Both the position numbers and the translations under genes were made by a program. Of a DNA stretch of 64,000 bases, positions 9,941 through 18,193 are shown one piece after another. This stretch comes from Fen-1254 sp963778945 (GTDB lineage: Bacteria; Bacteroidota; Ignavibacteria; UBA10030). The stretch covers positions 62,001 to 126,000 of the forward strand of contig CAVZWL010000013.1 of the NCBI GenBank assembly GCA_963778945.1, read 5' to 3'. Each line of letters opens with the position of its first letter. The stretch's first letter is position 1. The notes beneath the pieces are model-generated. The model was not told where the DNA came from. It was given only the letters and a program-made list of their open reading frames with translations, and did no database searches.

Positions 9941-10393
9941 ACTTTTTTCGAAATAAATATTTCGTCTCCTTGTAGAACGACCCTGTATTCATCCAGCGGA
10001 CGGGGCGGCGGCCCCGAAATATTGCGCCCGTTCAAATCATATTTTCCATTATGACACGCACACCAGATTGTACCGTAATCTTTGCGGGTACTGCACGGTG
10101 CAATCCAGATGAGTGCACGTTGCCGAGAATGCTCTCAGTTCATTGCTGGCTGTACGGATAAGAATGACGGGTTTTGTGCCAAACTTGATGATTTTTCCGC
10201 TGTCTTTTTCGATCTCGCTCAGCTTTCCGGCTTTCACGCTTGAGACCTCCACTTCTGCTTGCTGCGGCGGTTTAAGGTATTCGAAGATCGGATATAAAAC
10301 TGCAGCAAGAAAAGCAGCGCTCGCTCCGCCTAAAACGAACTGTAAAAAGTTTCTTTTACTTTGATCGGCCGGGGTTTCTGGTGTTTGATTCAT
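9937..10393 (-). CDS. Rieske iron-sulfur protein, one frameshift, atypical cluster motifs
   Basis: This is the high-potential [2Fe-2S] subunit that takes one electron from quinol at the Qo site. It is about 152 codons long with one N-terminal membrane anchor (residues 15-40). Cluster box 1 reads CTHLDC. The frame then changes near 10085, after VQY, and the other frame continues with YGTIWCACHNGKYD, giving box 2, and runs on to a stop at 9937 that overlaps the cytochrome b start. The all-important Cys and His ligands are present. The usual CTHxGC and CPCHGS are altered to CTHLDC and CACHNG, so the Ser that hydrogen-bonds to a cluster sulfur in canonical Rieske proteins is missing. The frameshift is probably a sequencing error. 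Confidence 0.88.
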
Positions 10394-10414
10394 AAATCCC
10401 TTTTTTTCATTATT

Positions 10415-11908
10415 CTATTGAGCGTTGTGGCAATCACTGCAATTCATTTCTTTCCATGCAGTACCGATATTCACCGGGTGATGATATTCTATGCCATCGA
10501 GCGACAAACGTAATCCTTCTTTTTCAAACTGCTGCGCAAGAATGGTATGGCAAACATTGCAATCACGGGATAAGACTTTTCCATCATCCGTCACATGTTT
10601 ACCGTCGTGGCATCGGAAGCACCCGGGTGAATACAAATGACCCAGATTGTCGGGAAATTTCTTCCAGCTCACATTCATTTCAGGAAAATAATTATGACTG
10701 AAGATCCGCTGAATTTCCTTAATGGCACGCGCGAGTGTATCTTTTTTGCTTAAAGCTATTTGAGGATAATTAGTATGGTAATATTCTTCGAGGGTCTGCT
10801 GAATGCCGTCCAATCCTGCTTCCTTTGTATCATATGACGATTCCAGCGCTTTGAGTGCTATGCTTTTTACACCGGGGAGCGCCGGATCAATCCAGCCAAG
10901 CGCCATAATATGATTGACCGAGCGTGACGGCGGGTTATAAATGTGAGTAGGACGGTTATGACAATCGATGCAATCCATGCGCCGCTTATTCATTGTTTGA
11001 ACGGCAGAATCAGAGAGCGTATTATCTGCACTGCGATAGACCACGACGCTTCCGTCTGAACGTTTGGACCTTATCCATGGAATCACCTGGCGCTGCGTAT
11101 CCGCCGCAATATAGGTCAATTCATTCGCAATATTCATATGCCAGTGAATTCCAGATGTCGGGCCTGCCTCAATATTTCCGCCGCCTATCTTAAGAAGAAG
11201 ATCCAGTGTCCATCGAGTATTTTTTTCATCCGTCAGAAAATACGTGTTCTTCTTCAGCTTTTCACTGAAAAATTGTTTAGGCCAATGGCATTGTTCGCAT
11301 GTTTCCTGAGCCGGACGCAGATTTTCTATGGGAGTAGGTATGGGTTCGGGATATTTGTTGAACAGCGTCGCATAGACTTGATATGCGCCGGAGAGTTTCG
11401 AGCGCACATACCAACCCGCTCCTGGGCCGATGTGACATTTAGCGCATCCGACACGGGCATGCGGCGAACTTTGATATGCCGTGTATTCCGGCTGCATCAC
11501 CTTATGACACGTCGTTCCGCAAAACGCATCTGAATCCGTGTATTCGTACGCTTTATAACTTCCAAAGACTGTCAGAAATAAAAATACAAGCGTCCCGATG
11601 CCGGTGAAGAGTGCAACGCGCTGCTGTTTCGGGTCATTCAGATCGATGCGCGGCAATTGTTCGTGGACCGGTAAGCCGAGTTTCTTGCGCTTATGTTCGC
11701 GCCATACGCCTAAAAACCCTATCGCCAAACCGATGATCAAAAATGCCGGCAGAATAATAAACGTGATGATGCCCATATAGGGCTTTTGTTCCGTAGCAAA
11801 GAAATCTAGAATCGAAAGGAAAATAAATAATCCGAAACTGATCGCCACGAGTATCAAGCCGTAAAGACTTGTAATATTATAAAATGTTTTAGGAAATAAT
11901 TTTTTCAT
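10415..11908 (-). CDS. NapC/NirT-type inner-membrane seven-haem cytochrome (ImcH-like)
   Basis: This 497-residue membrane-anchored cytochrome has hydrophobic segments near residues 13-35, 43-68 and 100-117, then a periplasmic domain. The first haem site, CGTTCH in the DSDAFCGTTCHKVMQPE context, is a CX3CH variant at the NapC/NirT-type first-haem position. CAKCH, CEQCH, CIDCH, CFRCH, CNVCH and CSDCH follow, for seven haems. SSPHARVGCAKCHIGPGAGW is characteristic of the NapC/NirT family, which oxidises menaquinol. The haem number and architecture recall ImcH of Geobacter, an inner-membrane cytochrome needed with high-potential extracellular acceptors. Orthology is not proven. Its start overlaps the stop of the preceding fusion gene (ATGA), so the two are translationally coupled. 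Confidence 0.85.
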   Translation of the reverse strand: MKKLFPKTFYNITSLYGLILVAISFGLFIFLSILDFFATEQKPYMGIITFIILPAFLIIGLAIGFLGVWREHKRKKLGLPVHEQLPRIDLNDPKQQRVALFTGIGTLVFLFLTVFGSYKAYEYTDSDAFCGTTCHKVMQPEYTAYQSSPHARVGCAKCHIGPGAGWYVRSKLSGAYQVYATLFNKYPEPIPTPIENLRPAQETCEQCHWPKQFFSEKLKKNTYFLTDEKNTRWTLDLLLKIGGGNIEAGPTSGIHWHMNIANELTYIAADTQRQVIPWIRSKRSDGSVVVYRSADNTLSDSAVQTMNKRRMDCIDCHNRPTHIYNPPSRSVNHIMALGWIDPALPGVKSIALKALESSYDTKEAGLDGIQQTLEEYYHTNYPQIALSKKDTLARAIKEIQRIFSHNYFPEMNVSWKKFPDNLGHLYSPGCFRCHDGKHVTDDGKVLSRDCNVCHTILAQQFEKEGLRLSLDGIEYHHPVNIGTAWKEMNCSDCHNAQ

Positions 11909-14121
11909 GACCGCCGCTTTAACTTTTCATGTGAGTTCTTGGAGTTGGGTTTTCCATCTTTTTGATTTCCCTTATCGGCTTCATCCAGGGGAATGACGGC
12001 TGCTTCATCGATAAGTTTCTGACGTTTTAATTGTTCCAATTCCCGCAAATGTTCTTCGCCCATTTCTGTTTCCGTAATTGTGCCTTTCAGCCAGGCAAGA
12101 TTCATCGGATATATATCGGGATTGAAAATGACATAATAAACATGCCAGATGAGAATAGCAAGGAAAGCGAGCCAAGCTTCATAAAAGTGAATAATACGGG
12201 CAATATCCCAACCCAGTTTAGTTAACAATCCCATAAAGGTATTATCGAACCACAAAATGATTCCCGTTAACCCCATCACGACAACGCCCCAGACAAGCGC
12301 CCAATATTCGCTTTTTTCAATGTAACTGAATCGCCCAAGTTTCGGCTTTATTTTAGAAAAACCGAAATTATATTTTAGCACTTCTCCCGCATCGGTAAAA
12401 TCCGGCATTGCGGGAAGAAGGTCTCGTATGAGGTGCTTGCCTCGCTCTGTGAAGAAAATATAATAACAATGGTAGAGTGAAACCGACACCATTGCAACGG
12501 CTGCGATGCGGTGAATCAGTCCTCGCAGCATAAAAACATTTTCGCTTAAGCTGCGGAGGGAAACAACCCAGAACGCATCCGGATAGCGAAGCATAAATCC
12601 CGTCACGACGAGCGTAAAGAAACTGATCATCAATGAAGCATGCTGAATCCTCTCACTGAGCGTCATCCGCACATAGAGCGCGTGTCCGAAATGTTCTTCT
12701 GATTCTATTCCGCGGCGGATAAGCAGCCGCCGTTTTGATTTTCGGTAAAAATCCAAAAGATTATGGAGAAACATGCCGCCAATGACGGATGCGATCATTG
12801 TTATATAAAAGAATGAAACCCAATAAATGAGCGGTTCTTCCTTTTGTGCTGCTGTGACATGGATGGAGCCGATCGTAAAGCGGTCATTGGCTCCGGGATG
12901 ACATTTGCCGCACGTTTTGACGAGATTCGCTTTGTTGACTGATGATGTGGAGTCGAACGAGGGTTTTATGTTGTGGGCGCCGTGACAACTGGCGCAGTTT
13001 GCGACCGCAACATTACCGGCACGGACAGCCAGTCCGTGATAACTCGAAGAATATGTTTTAAACCTGTCGCTCGCGATACCGTATTTTTCTGAAAGAAGAA
13101 CCGAACTATGGCAGGGAGAACAGACTTGCCGGGAAACATTTTGCGCGGCAACACGCGAGTCCGGATTCGACGGTGCAAGTATATTATGTTCGCCATGACA
13201 GTTTGTACAGACTGGTGCATCATTATTCCCGCCGGCAGCGGATTGTGCATGAATACTTTCATCGTATTCACGTTTTATGCCGGCATGACATTTTGCGCAT
13301 GTTACGGGGGTGTTATTCCGGTTGACCGACGATGACGCGGCATCGCTTCGCTGAATCGAATGGCTGCCGTGGCAATTGACGCAATTGGCAGCAGACGCAT
13401 TTCCTTTCAGCAGCGCTGAACCGTGCACGCTCTTTTCATAGGCAGCGATAAATCCGGCAGACAAACCGATGTGCGAGCGCACATCGGGATTGTCGAGATG
13501 GCAGGACAAACACAATTTTTCTTGAGCAATTTTTATAGCGACCGAATCTTTGGCCCCCGATAAGCCGGTAATCTTATTTTGATGGCACGAAACGCAATCT
13601 GGAGCGGCTGCAATTCCACCAGTGGACGCTTTTCCATGAACGGAATTTAAGTACCGTTCTTTTTCTGCGGTGTGGCAGGCGCCGCATAGGTCTATCACAT
13701 TCCGGCTTTGAAGAGATGCATTGGCGTTCTTCATTGCTGCAACAGCATGCGTCCCATGGCATTGTTTGCACTGAATAAGCAGTGCGGACTGACTCGCAGC
13801 ATTCTTCACTGCGGCATGAAACGGATGTTTTGCCGGAGCATCGCTGTGACATTGAAGACAATTTACCGGTGTGATTTTTTCTTTGTGCGGAACATTCTGG
13901 GGATCGAACCCCGTATGACAGGCGACACAGACAAATTTTGAATGAACAGACCGATGCAGGATGGAGCGATCCGCAAAAATGGAGATATTTTTCCCCTCAC
14001 GCTCCATAGACAGCGAGGTATCACTGTGACACATCAGACAATCATCTATTGATTGTCCCATTGCCGCATGGGTTACTGATATTGCGAAAATAAATAAGAA
14101 TACTGGGATTCGATTTTTCAT
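11905..14121 (-). CDS. 13-haem cytochrome c fused to a b-type cytochrome domain (CbcL-like)
   Basis: This protein of about 738 residues is the first gene of the operon. I chose ATG at 14121 because it opens a normal Sec signal (MKNRIPVFLFIF...GQ). An upstream start at 14205 would add 28 unlikely residues. The N-terminal two thirds carries 13 CXXCH motifs (CLMCH, CVACH, CLQCH, CKQCH, CGACH, CVSCH, CLSCH, CVNCH, CAKCH, CTNCH, CSPCH, CASCH, CGKCH) in SVHG-repeat modules. The C-terminal third has about five hydrophobic helices with His residues (SERIQHASL, LIHRIAAV, LYHCYY, HFYEAW) like the HydC/FdnI cytochrome b561-type domain. A charged, disordered tail ends the chain. The same c-plus-b fusion is known from Geobacter CbcL (fewer c haems), a low-potential menaquinol oxidase for extracellular respiration. 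Assignment here is by architecture. Confidence 0.85.
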   Translation of the reverse strand: MKNRIPVFLFIFAISVTHAAMGQSIDDCLMCHSDTSLSMEREGKNISIFADRSILHRSVHSKFVCVACHTGFDPQNVPHKEKITPVNCLQCHSDAPAKHPFHAAVKNAASQSALLIQCKQCHGTHAVAAMKNANASLQSRNVIDLCGACHTAEKERYLNSVHGKASTGGIAAAPDCVSCHQNKITGLSGAKDSVAIKIAQEKLCLSCHLDNPDVRSHIGLSAGFIAAYEKSVHGSALLKGNASAANCVNCHGSHSIQRSDAASSSVNRNNTPVTCAKCHAGIKREYDESIHAQSAAGGNNDAPVCTNCHGEHNILAPSNPDSRVAAQNVSRQVCSPCHSSVLLSEKYGIASDRFKTYSSSYHGLAVRAGNVAVANCASCHGAHNIKPSFDSTSSVNKANLVKTCGKCHPGANDRFTIGSIHVTAAQKEEPLIYWVSFFYITMIASVIGGMFLHNLLDFYRKSKRRLLIRRGIESEEHFGHALYVRMTLSERIQHASLMISFFTLVVTGFMLRYPDAFWVVSLRSLSENVFMLRGLIHRIAAVAMVSVSLYHCYYIFFTERGKHLIRDLLPAMPDFTDAGEVLKYNFGFSKIKPKLGRFSYIEKSEYWALVWGVVVMGLTGIILWFDNTFMGLLTKLGWDIARIIHFYEAWLAFLAILIWHVYYVIFNPDIYPMNLAWLKGTITETEMGEEHLRELEQLKRQKLIDEAAVIPLDEADKGNQKDGKPNSKNSHEKLKRRS

Positions 14122-14425
14122 TTTGAATGTTAAAGAGAAAAACGCTTTATTCGCTTGATAAACGTATATTTTTAACATTTGGTATGAGCGCAAGCCCTGT
14201 GCCATGTAAAAATCGCGTTAATTGTTGAAATAATGGTCAAATAGACATATTAATGTTGAATAGTGCAACAAAATATCTCAAAATTTAGAATTTTTTCTAT
14301 TTTTCAGGATAATTGCACTCTTAGCCAATTATTCTTGAATGAGAGACGCAAGTAACAAGCTGGTTTCGATCTAATATGAGCGTGGAATCGAGGTTTTTTC
14401 AACTTATAAGCTCTCGTCCATGTTC
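14122..14425. promoter_or_regulatory. Intergenic region upstream of the cytochrome operon
   Basis: About 300 bp separate the CoA-transferase stop from the 13-haem gene start, both on the minus strand. The sequence is A/T-rich and must hold the promoter of the five-gene cytochrome operon. I see no clear terminator hairpin, no strong ribosome-binding site before 14121, and no recognisable operator. Confidence 0.3.
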
Positions 14426-15724
14426 CTATACTGCCCTATACATAGTCCGAAGATAATTTTCCAGTTCCGTACGAAATTTAGGATGCGCTATTGCAATAAG
14501 AGCATCGGCCCTTTGGTGTATGTTTTTGCCATGAAGTGATGCAACTCCGTATTCGGTTACGACATAATGAACATCGGCGCGTGTCGTGACGACGCCTGCA
14601 CCGGTTCGCAGACGCGGAACAATCTTGGAGAATTCACCGTTCTTTGTCGTTGACGGAAGTGCAATGATCGGTTTCCCTCCTTTTGAATATGCCGCTCCGC
14701 GTATAAAATCGACCTGACCGCCGAACCCGCTGTAAATTTTTGTGCCGATCGAATCGGAACAGACCTGGCCGGTGATATCAACTTCGATCGAAGAATTGAT
14801 GGCAACCATTTTTTCATTTTGCGCTATGATAAACGGATTATTGGTATAATCGCATGGATGGACTTCGAAGAGCGGATTGTTGTGGACGTAGTCGTACAGA
14901 TTCCTCGATCCCATGACAAATGTCGTAACGACTTTGCCCGGATGCAGCGTTTTATTCAAGCTCGTAATAATTCCGCTTTCGACCGCCTTCATGACCCCGT
15001 CGGAAATCATCTCCGTATGAATCCCGAGGTGCTGCTTCCCGTCGATACGGCTCAGAACTGCGTCTGGAATCCCGCCAATCCCCAATTGCAGCGTTGAACC
15101 GTCTTCAATCAATGGAGCAATAAAATCTGCAATCTGCTTTTCCACTTCAGTTGCAATTCCCGGCTTGAGCTCCAGAAGCGGCTCTGAACACTCTACAATT
15201 TTATGAACCCGAGAAACAGGAACAAAGACATCTCCCAAAGTACGAGGCATGCGTTCGTTGACCTGGGCGATAACGATTTTTGCCGTTTCGGCTGCTGCTT
15301 TTGTCGAAGCACATTCGACGCCCAGGCTCATAAAGCCGTGCGCATCGGGAGGAGAAACATGGATAAACGCAACATCCAGTGAAATGTAACCGGCTCGGAA
15401 CAATCCCGGTACATCCGAAAGATGAACAGGAACATAATCCGATACTCCTTCTGCAATCGACGGACGGTCTCCGGGCCCCACAAAGAGTGAATTATGATGG
15501 AAATGATTTTCCATTCCTGGTTTTGTAAGCGGATCCTCGCCCATGAGGAGAAGATGATTGATTTCGACATTCGTCAATTCGTTCGCCCGTTTTGCCAGCG
15601 CGTTCATTGTAAGAAGCGGTGTTGCCGCATTGGCGCTTGAAAAAATGCGGTCTCCGGATTTCACAACGCTGACGGCATCTTCGATTGAGACAATTTTCGA
15701 TTTATACAGATCGATCCAGCTCAT
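14426..15724 (-). CDS. Acetyl-CoA hydrolase / 4-hydroxybutyrate CoA-transferase family protein
   Basis: This is a cytosolic family I CoA-transferase of about 432 residues that moves CoA between acetate and other carboxylates, or hydrolyses acetyl-CoA. Family signatures include an N-terminal SGDRIFSSANAATP, the GVECASTKAA stretch, LQLGIGGIPDAV and GxHTEMISDG (about residues 225-250), and a C-terminal VVTEYGVASLHGK. IAINSS-like VAINSSIEVD with its Glu is in the region of the catalytic Glu. I chose the ATG at 15724 (GAGAGGA just upstream) rather than a TTG at 15736 that would overlap the preceding gene. It follows alanine dehydrogenase by 8 bp, so the two form a unit. A role in converting acyl-CoA from 2-oxoacid oxidation to free acid is plausible. 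The exact acid cannot be read from sequence. Confidence 0.85.
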   Translation of the reverse strand: MSWIDLYKSKIVSIEDAVSVVKSGDRIFSSANAATPLLTMNALAKRANELTNVEINHLLLMGEDPLTKPGMENHFHHNSLFVGPGDRPSIAEGVSDYVPVHLSDVPGLFRAGYISLDVAFIHVSPPDAHGFMSLGVECASTKAAAETAKIVIAQVNERMPRTLGDVFVPVSRVHKIVECSEPLLELKPGIATEVEKQIADFIAPLIEDGSTLQLGIGGIPDAVLSRIDGKQHLGIHTEMISDGVMKAVESGIITSLNKTLHPGKVVTTFVMGSRNLYDYVHNNPLFEVHPCDYTNNPFIIAQNEKMVAINSSIEVDITGQVCSDSIGTKIYSGFGGQVDFIRGAAYSKGGKPIIALPSTTKNGEFSKIVPRLRTGAGVVTTRADVHYVVTEYGVASLHGKNIHQRADALIAIAHPKFRTELENYLRTMYRAV

Positions 15725-15732
15725 ACGTCCTC

Positions 15733-16866
15733 TCAATCACGCAGTGATTTGGTTAGAAGCGTATTGAGATCCACAAATGGTATCTCAAATATTTTTGCCG
15801 CTGTTTTGTTGGTGCAAGAGCCTTTATACGTACAAACGCCTTTCGCAAGACCGGCATCCGCGCGGAGCATTTCATCCATACCAAGATCTGATGCTTCATG
15901 AAGCAGCGGCAGCAGTACATTCGACCAGCCGACCGTTGCAGTTCGCGGGACCGAGGCGGCCATGTTGGGCACGCAATAATGCACGACATGGTGCGCGATA
16001 AATGTAGGATCAAGCAGTGTCGTCGGGCGGCTGGTTTCAATGCATCCGCCGTTATCGATGGAAACATCGACGATGACAGATCCTGGATTCATCCGTTTCA
16101 CCATTGCCTCCGTTACCAGGTGCGGCGTTTTTTCTCCTTTCAGCAAAACGGCACCGATTACGACATCCGCATCGCGCACCGCCTGTTCGATGGTATAGGC
16201 ATCGCCCAGGGCCGTGGAAATTCTCCATTGAAAAAGATTTTCCAATTCACGCAAATGAACAATATTTCTATCGATCACCGATACGCGCGCACCGAGGCCG
16301 AGCGCTACACGTGCCGCAGTTTTTCCGACCGTTCCAGCGCCGAGAATAACGACATTGGCAGCAGGAACGCCGGGGATGCTGCCGAGCAGCACACCGCGGC
16401 CGCCATGCCGTGTCTGGAGAAAATGTGCGGCTACTTGAATGGAAAGCTGGCCTGCAATTTCCGCCATCGTCTGCACAATCGGCAGTTCTCCGTGCGTATT
16501 TTCGATAAGCTCATGCGCAATTGCAATGACCTTTTTTTCTAAGAGTTTTTCGATGATCTGCTTTTTTGAGATGGCAAGATGGTATGCCGCAAAAAGAGTC
16601 TGCCCTTCCCGCAGCATAGTAAGTTCATCCAGCGTCGGAGGTGCAATTTTCGAGACTACATCCGAACGCATAATAAGCTCTTCCGGGCTGTACACGATAA
16701 CTGCGCCTGCTTCCTGATATTCTTGATCTGTAAAGTAGCTTTGTGCGCCGGCATTTCGCTCGACGTATACGGTTGCGCCGAATCCGGCAAGCGTTTTGAC
16801 TCCGCCCGGGGTAAGTGAAACGCGCCGCTCCTGCGGAAATCTTTCTTTCATAACGCCGATATTCAT
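15733..16866 (-). CDS. ald: Alanine dehydrogenase
   Basis: This enzyme interconverts L-alanine and pyruvate with NAD and ammonia in the cytosol. At 377 residues it has the family's usual length. The N-terminus MNIGVMKERFPQERRVSLTP holds the conserved substrate-binding Arg and Lys region. The nucleotide-binding motif ILGAGTVGKTAA lies near residue 175, and the catalytic His region AAYHLA near residue 95. VDVSIDNGGCIETS and HYCVPNMAASVPRTAT further mark the alanine dehydrogenase/PNT family. The C-terminus is a few residues longer than typical (KSLRD). It is followed by the CoA-transferase gene. Together with the 2-oxoacid:ferredoxin oxidoreductase upstream it points to amino-acid use as electron donor, or alanine formation as a nitrogen and reductant sink. 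Confidence 0.93.
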   Translation of the reverse strand: MNIGVMKERFPQERRVSLTPGGVKTLAGFGATVYVERNAGAQSYFTDQEYQEAGAVIVYSPEELIMRSDVVSKIAPPTLDELTMLREGQTLFAAYHLAISKKQIIEKLLEKKVIAIAHELIENTHGELPIVQTMAEIAGQLSIQVAAHFLQTRHGGRGVLLGSIPGVPAANVVILGAGTVGKTAARVALGLGARVSVIDRNIVHLRELENLFQWRISTALGDAYTIEQAVRDADVVIGAVLLKGEKTPHLVTEAMVKRMNPGSVIVDVSIDNGGCIETSRPTTLLDPTFIAHHVVHYCVPNMAASVPRTATVGWSNVLLPLLHEASDLGMDEMLRADAGLAKGVCTYKGSCTNKTAAKIFEIPFVDLNTLLTKSLRD

Positions 16867-17297
16867 AGACGCTCCTCTTCGTTCAGAATTTTCAAGTTAC
16901 ACATCGGAGACTTTGTATGGCGAGATGTTCTGAAATAATCCCTCCAAAAGCAAATAGAGAAACAACTGCAGATTTGCATCGGCAAATCTGCAGGGCTCTC
17001 TTTTTTTGCCAAAATCCAGCAATCATCGGAAAAAATTTGCGTTATGAGGAAGCATCCTGAAATGCATTAATTTCAGCTTAAAACCAGTGTTTTTCAAACT
17101 CTCCGATAGTTTTTAAAAGCTTGAATTGTCATAGGAATTTTGAAACGAAATATTTCAGAACGAGAAGGCAAAAAAATCAGCACCTTGTGGCCGGAATTGA
17201 AAAATAATCGCACGTTTGAGTGCCCACCTCTTTGGAATCGTATCAAAAGGTAAAAGTCTTGAACAATCCTCAAAGGAAAATCTAAAAATTAACGGTC
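16867..17297. other. Intergenic region with a 12-bp perfect inverted repeat
   Basis: No gene is supported in these 430 bp. They must contain the promoter of alanine dehydrogenase and the end of the oxidoreductase unit. A perfect inverted repeat CTGCAGATTTGC (16966-16977) and GCAAATCTGCAG (16982-16993) with a 4-nt loop is the only structured element found. The rest is unremarkable A/T-rich sequence. Confidence 0.5.
16960..17008. terminator. Perfect 12-bp stem-loop, probable transcription terminator
   Basis: The stem is 12 bp with loop ATCG. On the plus strand it is followed by GGCTCTCTTTTTTT. On the minus strand it is followed by TTGTTTCTCTATTTGC. The outer flanks (GCAAATAGAGA and TCTCTTTTTTTGC) are partly complementary and could lengthen the stem. 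Only minus-strand genes surround it, so its expected job is to end the oxidoreductase transcript, yet the better T-run is on the plus strand. It could also be a binding site upstream of ald. Confidence 0.5.
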
Positions 17298-17564
17298 TTA
17301 TGGAGCGGGATTAAAACTCGAACGAACGTCCTCTATTGTTTGTCCGCGTGCCTTTAATTCATTGAGCTTTTGTACTATGCGGAGTATAGCACTGCTGCGC
17401 TCTTCTAAAATTTCACGAATAAATGCATGGATATCGGGATACGTGCACTCATTCATCATTCGTTCATAGAATCTCATCATCGCAGTCTCATCCCGCATCG
17501 CTTCATCCAGCATGCTGCATGTATCGCGGCAGGCATGCCGGCATTCGAAATTTTTGCTTTCCAT
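17298..17564 (-). CDS. Small Cys-rich helical protein, function unknown
   Basis: The start at 17564 (MESKNFECRHACRDTC) gives 88 residues. An in-frame upstream start would overlap the preceding gene. Three Cys are spaced CX3CX3C near residues 8-16, followed by a mostly helical part rich in Glu, Met and Arg (DEAMRDETAMMRFYERMMNEC) with a fourth Cys. The DE..E..FYE..M pattern resembles ferritin-like or rubrerythrin-type helices but is too short to assign. It lies 31 bp after the gamma subunit gene of the 2-oxoacid:ferredoxin oxidoreductase and may be co-transcribed. It could be a metal- or cluster-associated accessory. Nothing in the sequence fixes a function. Confidence 0.6.
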   Translation of the reverse strand: MESKNFECRHACRDTCSMLDEAMRDETAMMRFYERMMNECTYPDIHAFIREILEERSSAILRIVQKLNELKARGQTIEDVRSSFNPAP

Positions 17565-17595
17565 AATTTTTCGACCCCAAATATCTGCGAATATT

Positions 17596-18165
17596 TTATT
17601 TCCCGGCCGGTTCTGCGGCGCCTTCCATAACAAGTTCTTTTCCCCTCTTCAACGCCTGTTCGTTGATCGGAATCAAATGTTGACGGTGTGCAGGCAAAAC
17701 GTTTTTCAAAGCATTCACGACATTTTCCGGCTTGACAATCGGTCTGCGTTCCAAAAAGGCGCCGAGCAAAACCATATTGGCCACCTGTTTGCTGGTCAAT
17801 TGCTGTGCAATTTCAAGACCCGGCAAAGCGATGATTTCGATATCTTTTCTTTTGGGCGGATTAATAATTGCCGATTTTTCAAAAATGAGCAAACCGCCGG
17901 GGTATACCGAATGTTCAAATTTGTCAAGCGAAGGCTGATTTAAAATTATCGCCGTATCGAACATCGTCACAATGGGAGAGCTGATGCGTTTTTCTGAAAC
18001 GATCACAGCGCAATTTGCCGTCCCTCCGCGCATCTCTGGTCCGTACGAAGGCATCCAGCTTACTTCCTTCTTTTCTTTCATGGCCGCATAAGCAATGATC
18101 TGTCCCATAGAAAGGACACCCTGCCCGCCGAATCCAGCAATAATAATTTCATGCGACTGTTTCAT
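17596..18165 (-). CDS. 2-oxoacid:ferredoxin oxidoreductase, gamma subunit
   Basis: This 189-residue subunit belongs to the pyruvate/ketoisovalerate oxidoreductase catalytic domain family. The N-terminal IIIAGFGGQGVLSMGQIIAY is the family signature, and SYGPEMRGGTANC (about residues 40-52) is conserved in KorC/VorA-type gamma chains. It works in the cytosol with the alpha, beta and ferredoxin-like subunits encoded just upstream to decarboxylate 2-oxoacids to acyl-CoA while reducing ferredoxin. It is the fourth gene of a delta-alpha-beta-gamma order, 28 bp after the beta gene. Substrate (2-oxoglutarate or branched-chain 2-oxoacid) cannot be decided from this chain. Confidence 0.88.
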   Translation of the reverse strand: MKQSHEIIIAGFGGQGVLSMGQIIAYAAMKEKKEVSWMPSYGPEMRGGTANCAVIVSEKRISSPIVTMFDTAIILNQPSLDKFEHSVYPGGLLIFEKSAIINPPKRKDIEIIALPGLEIAQQLTSKQVANMVLLGAFLERRPIVKPENVVNALKNVLPAHRQHLIPINEQALKRGKELVMEGAAEPAGK

Positions 18166-18193
18166 ATCAGATTGCTTTCCCTGGTTCAGAATA

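Noticed and set aside
15898..16542. Plus-strand open frame of 214 codons within alanine dehydrogenase
   Set aside because: Antisense shadow of a well-conserved enzyme gene; no protein-like motifs.
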